Origin: Bermanella sp044597725
GTDB lineage: Bacteria; Pseudomonadota; Gammaproteobacteria; Pseudomonadales; Oceanobacteraceae
Assembly (NCBI RefSeq): GCF_044597725.1
Contig: NZ_CP139003.1
Span: 806,001 to 870,000 of the forward strand
Direction: 5' to 3'
DNA: 64,000 nucleotides
Part shown: in pieces, positions 62,968 through 64,000 of the stretch
Layout of the letters: each line of letters opens with the position of its first letter
How positions within the stretch are numbered: the first letter of the stretch is position 1
Notes under the pieces: generated by a model
The model's input: only the letters and a program-made list of their open reading frames with translations
The model's database searches: none
What the model was told of the DNA's origin: nothing
Program-made: the position numbers and the translations under genes

Positions 62968-64000
62968 TTATTTGCTGAACACCTTAAAACGCGTTAGCTC
63001 AAGTAGGCGATAACCGGTATAGGAGCCAAGCAATAAAATGCATGAAAGTACGACAAACTGAATGCCAATAAAATTGAAGGTCAGATGACGAATCCATGGA
63101 TCATTCATAGCCCAATACACCAAAACAGCGGTTAATAAGCTACCACTGCCTTGTACCATGACTTCTCGGCCGCCTTCTTCTTCCCATAAAATAGACATAC
63201 GCTCGATTGTCCAAGATAGGATAATCATGGGGAAGAATGTGATTTTTAAGCCTTCGGTTAACCCTAATTTAAACGCCAGTACACTGAAAACACTAATAAT
63301 GGCAATTACAGAAATAATTACTGCGGTTATTCGTGCTACTAGCAGTAAGTTAAGTCGGGAAAGGTAACTACGAATGAGTAAACCCGTTGTAACTACAAGA
63401 ATGAAACCGACTAAACCAGTCACAAGAGACGTTTGAATAAATGCCAACGCAATTAATACCGGCATAAAGGTACCTGATGTTCTAATGCCTACAAAAATTC
63501 GTAATAAACAAACGATTAAAGCACCAATGGGTATGAGCAAGATGGTTTTGAACATAGCTTGCTCTTCAATTGGTAAGCTATGAATTGAAAAATTTAAAAA
63601 GTCATACTGGCTCGATAGATTTTGGGCAATGTTGGCAAAGGTTGATTCTTCTCGTTTTATCATAGAAAAGTGAATGCTTGACTGCTTTCCACCACTTACT
63701 TCTACAATTGGTGATTCTATTTTTTGCCATAATAATAACGGGGCGTCGCGTTGGATGCTTAACCCAGAGTAACGATCGGCAGGAAAGAAAAATAACTGGT
63801 GATCGTTGCCATTCCAAACTCGAAGTACAGGCACTAACGACTGACGCCGACGACCATCTTCCAATTCCAAACCATAAACAATGCCCGCTGGTATTTTTGC
63901 CTTGTGTAGCATTTTAGTAATGAGTGTGGGGAGAGATTCGCTGTAATGATTGCGCAATAAACTAATTTGTTGGTTTTCACCGTTTAGTTCAAATTGACGT
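62968..64000 (-). CDS. 7TM inactive-transglutaminase family protein, 5' end outside the window
   Basis: The frame stays open to base 64000 on the minus strand, past a TTG at 63957, so the gene begins outside the window. The visible 344 residues have a soluble N-terminal part followed, after about residue 155, by about seven membrane helices (for example ILLIPIGALIVCLLRIFVG and ITAVIISVIAIISVFSVLAF), ending in a basic tail. The combination with a RimK-like ligase matches the 7TM/transglutaminase-like (UUP1-type) pairs. The catalytic triad of a true transglutaminase is not visible here. Role unknown. Confidence 0.78.
   Translation of the reverse strand, partial: RQFELNGENQQISLLRNHYSESLPTLITKMLHKAKIPAGIVYGLELEDGRRRQSLVPVLRVWNGNDHQLFFFPADRYSGLSIQRDAPLLLWQKIESPIVEVSGGKQSSIHFSMIKREESTFANIAQNLSSQYDFLNFSIHSLPIEEQAMFKTILLIPIGALIVCLLRIFVGIRTSGTFMPVLIALAFIQTSLVTGLVGFILVVTTGLLIRSYLSRLNLLLVARITAVIISVIAIISVFSVLAFKLGLTEGLKITFFPMIILSWTIERMSILWEEEGGREVMVQGSGSLLTAVLVYWAMNDPWIRHLTFNFIGIQFVVLSCILLLGSYTGYRLLELTRFKVFSK

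Overview
The window is chromosomal DNA from a gammaproteobacterium. It resembles marine Oceanospirillales-type bacteria more than enterics. The grounds are: a gene order much like Pseudomonas around rnr/rlmB, motAB, rhodanese/psd, rsgA/orn, queG-nnr-tsaE-amiB-mutL-miaA-hfq-hflX-hflK-hflC and hisZ-purA; a 407-residue EF-Tu with a roughly 10-residue insertion after the NKAD motif, as I recall from Hahella/Marinobacter-like bacteria; two tuf genes; HisZ; and a MutL of the endonuclease type. Genus cannot be fixed from sequence alone.

Layout. 1-12.4 kb: a PilZ-like gene cut by the window edge, rnr, rlmB, a LON-domain protein, motB/motA, an HDOD-GAF protein, a rhodanese, psd, rsgA, orn and a NYN-domain protein. 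12.4-15.5 kb: less conserved genes (an M14-type carboxypeptidase, a membrane protein, an orphan ProX-like lipoprotein). 15.5-32.5 kb: a dense housekeeping block for tRNA modification and metabolite repair (queG, nnr, tsaE, miaA), cell wall hydrolysis (amiB), mismatch repair (mutL), RNA chaperone and membrane protease control (hfq, hflX, hflK, hflC), then hisZ, purA, birA, coaX and a SPOR-like protein. 32.4-34.3 kb: tandem promoters, tRNA-Tyr/Gly/Thr and the first tuf. 36.0-52.7 kb: tRNA-Trp, secE, nusG, L11, L1, L10, L7/L12, rpoB, rpoC, rpsL, rpsG, fusA and the second tuf. 53.3-57.6 kb: an accessory operon (SDR, BASS transporter, TauE/SafE-like protein, D-aminoacylase-like amidohydrolase). 57.7-64 kb: valS and holC, a PlsC-like acyltransferase, then a RimK-like ATP-grasp protein and a 7TM 'inactive transglutaminase' protein that runs off the window.

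The most unusual content is noncoding. Directly after the terminator of each tuf gene lies a 540-660 bp array of interspersed repeats forming a large imperfect inverted repeat. It is built from a 33-nt unit and from 102-104 bp elements with paired ends. Each element holds two short hairpins whose apical loops carry TGGA or GGGA on one strand. Stems vary between copies while staying paired, and the loops match the ANGGA pattern of CsrA/RsmA binding sites. The two tuf genes are identical in protein and differ at five synonymous sites, so tuf plus the array forms a duplicated unit of about 2 kb. Both copies sit where otherwise conserved gene order is interrupted: a DMT transporter lies between tuf and tRNA-Trp/secE, and the S10 operon does not follow fusA-tuf.

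No CRISPR array, insertion sequence, phage gene or rRNA gene was seen.
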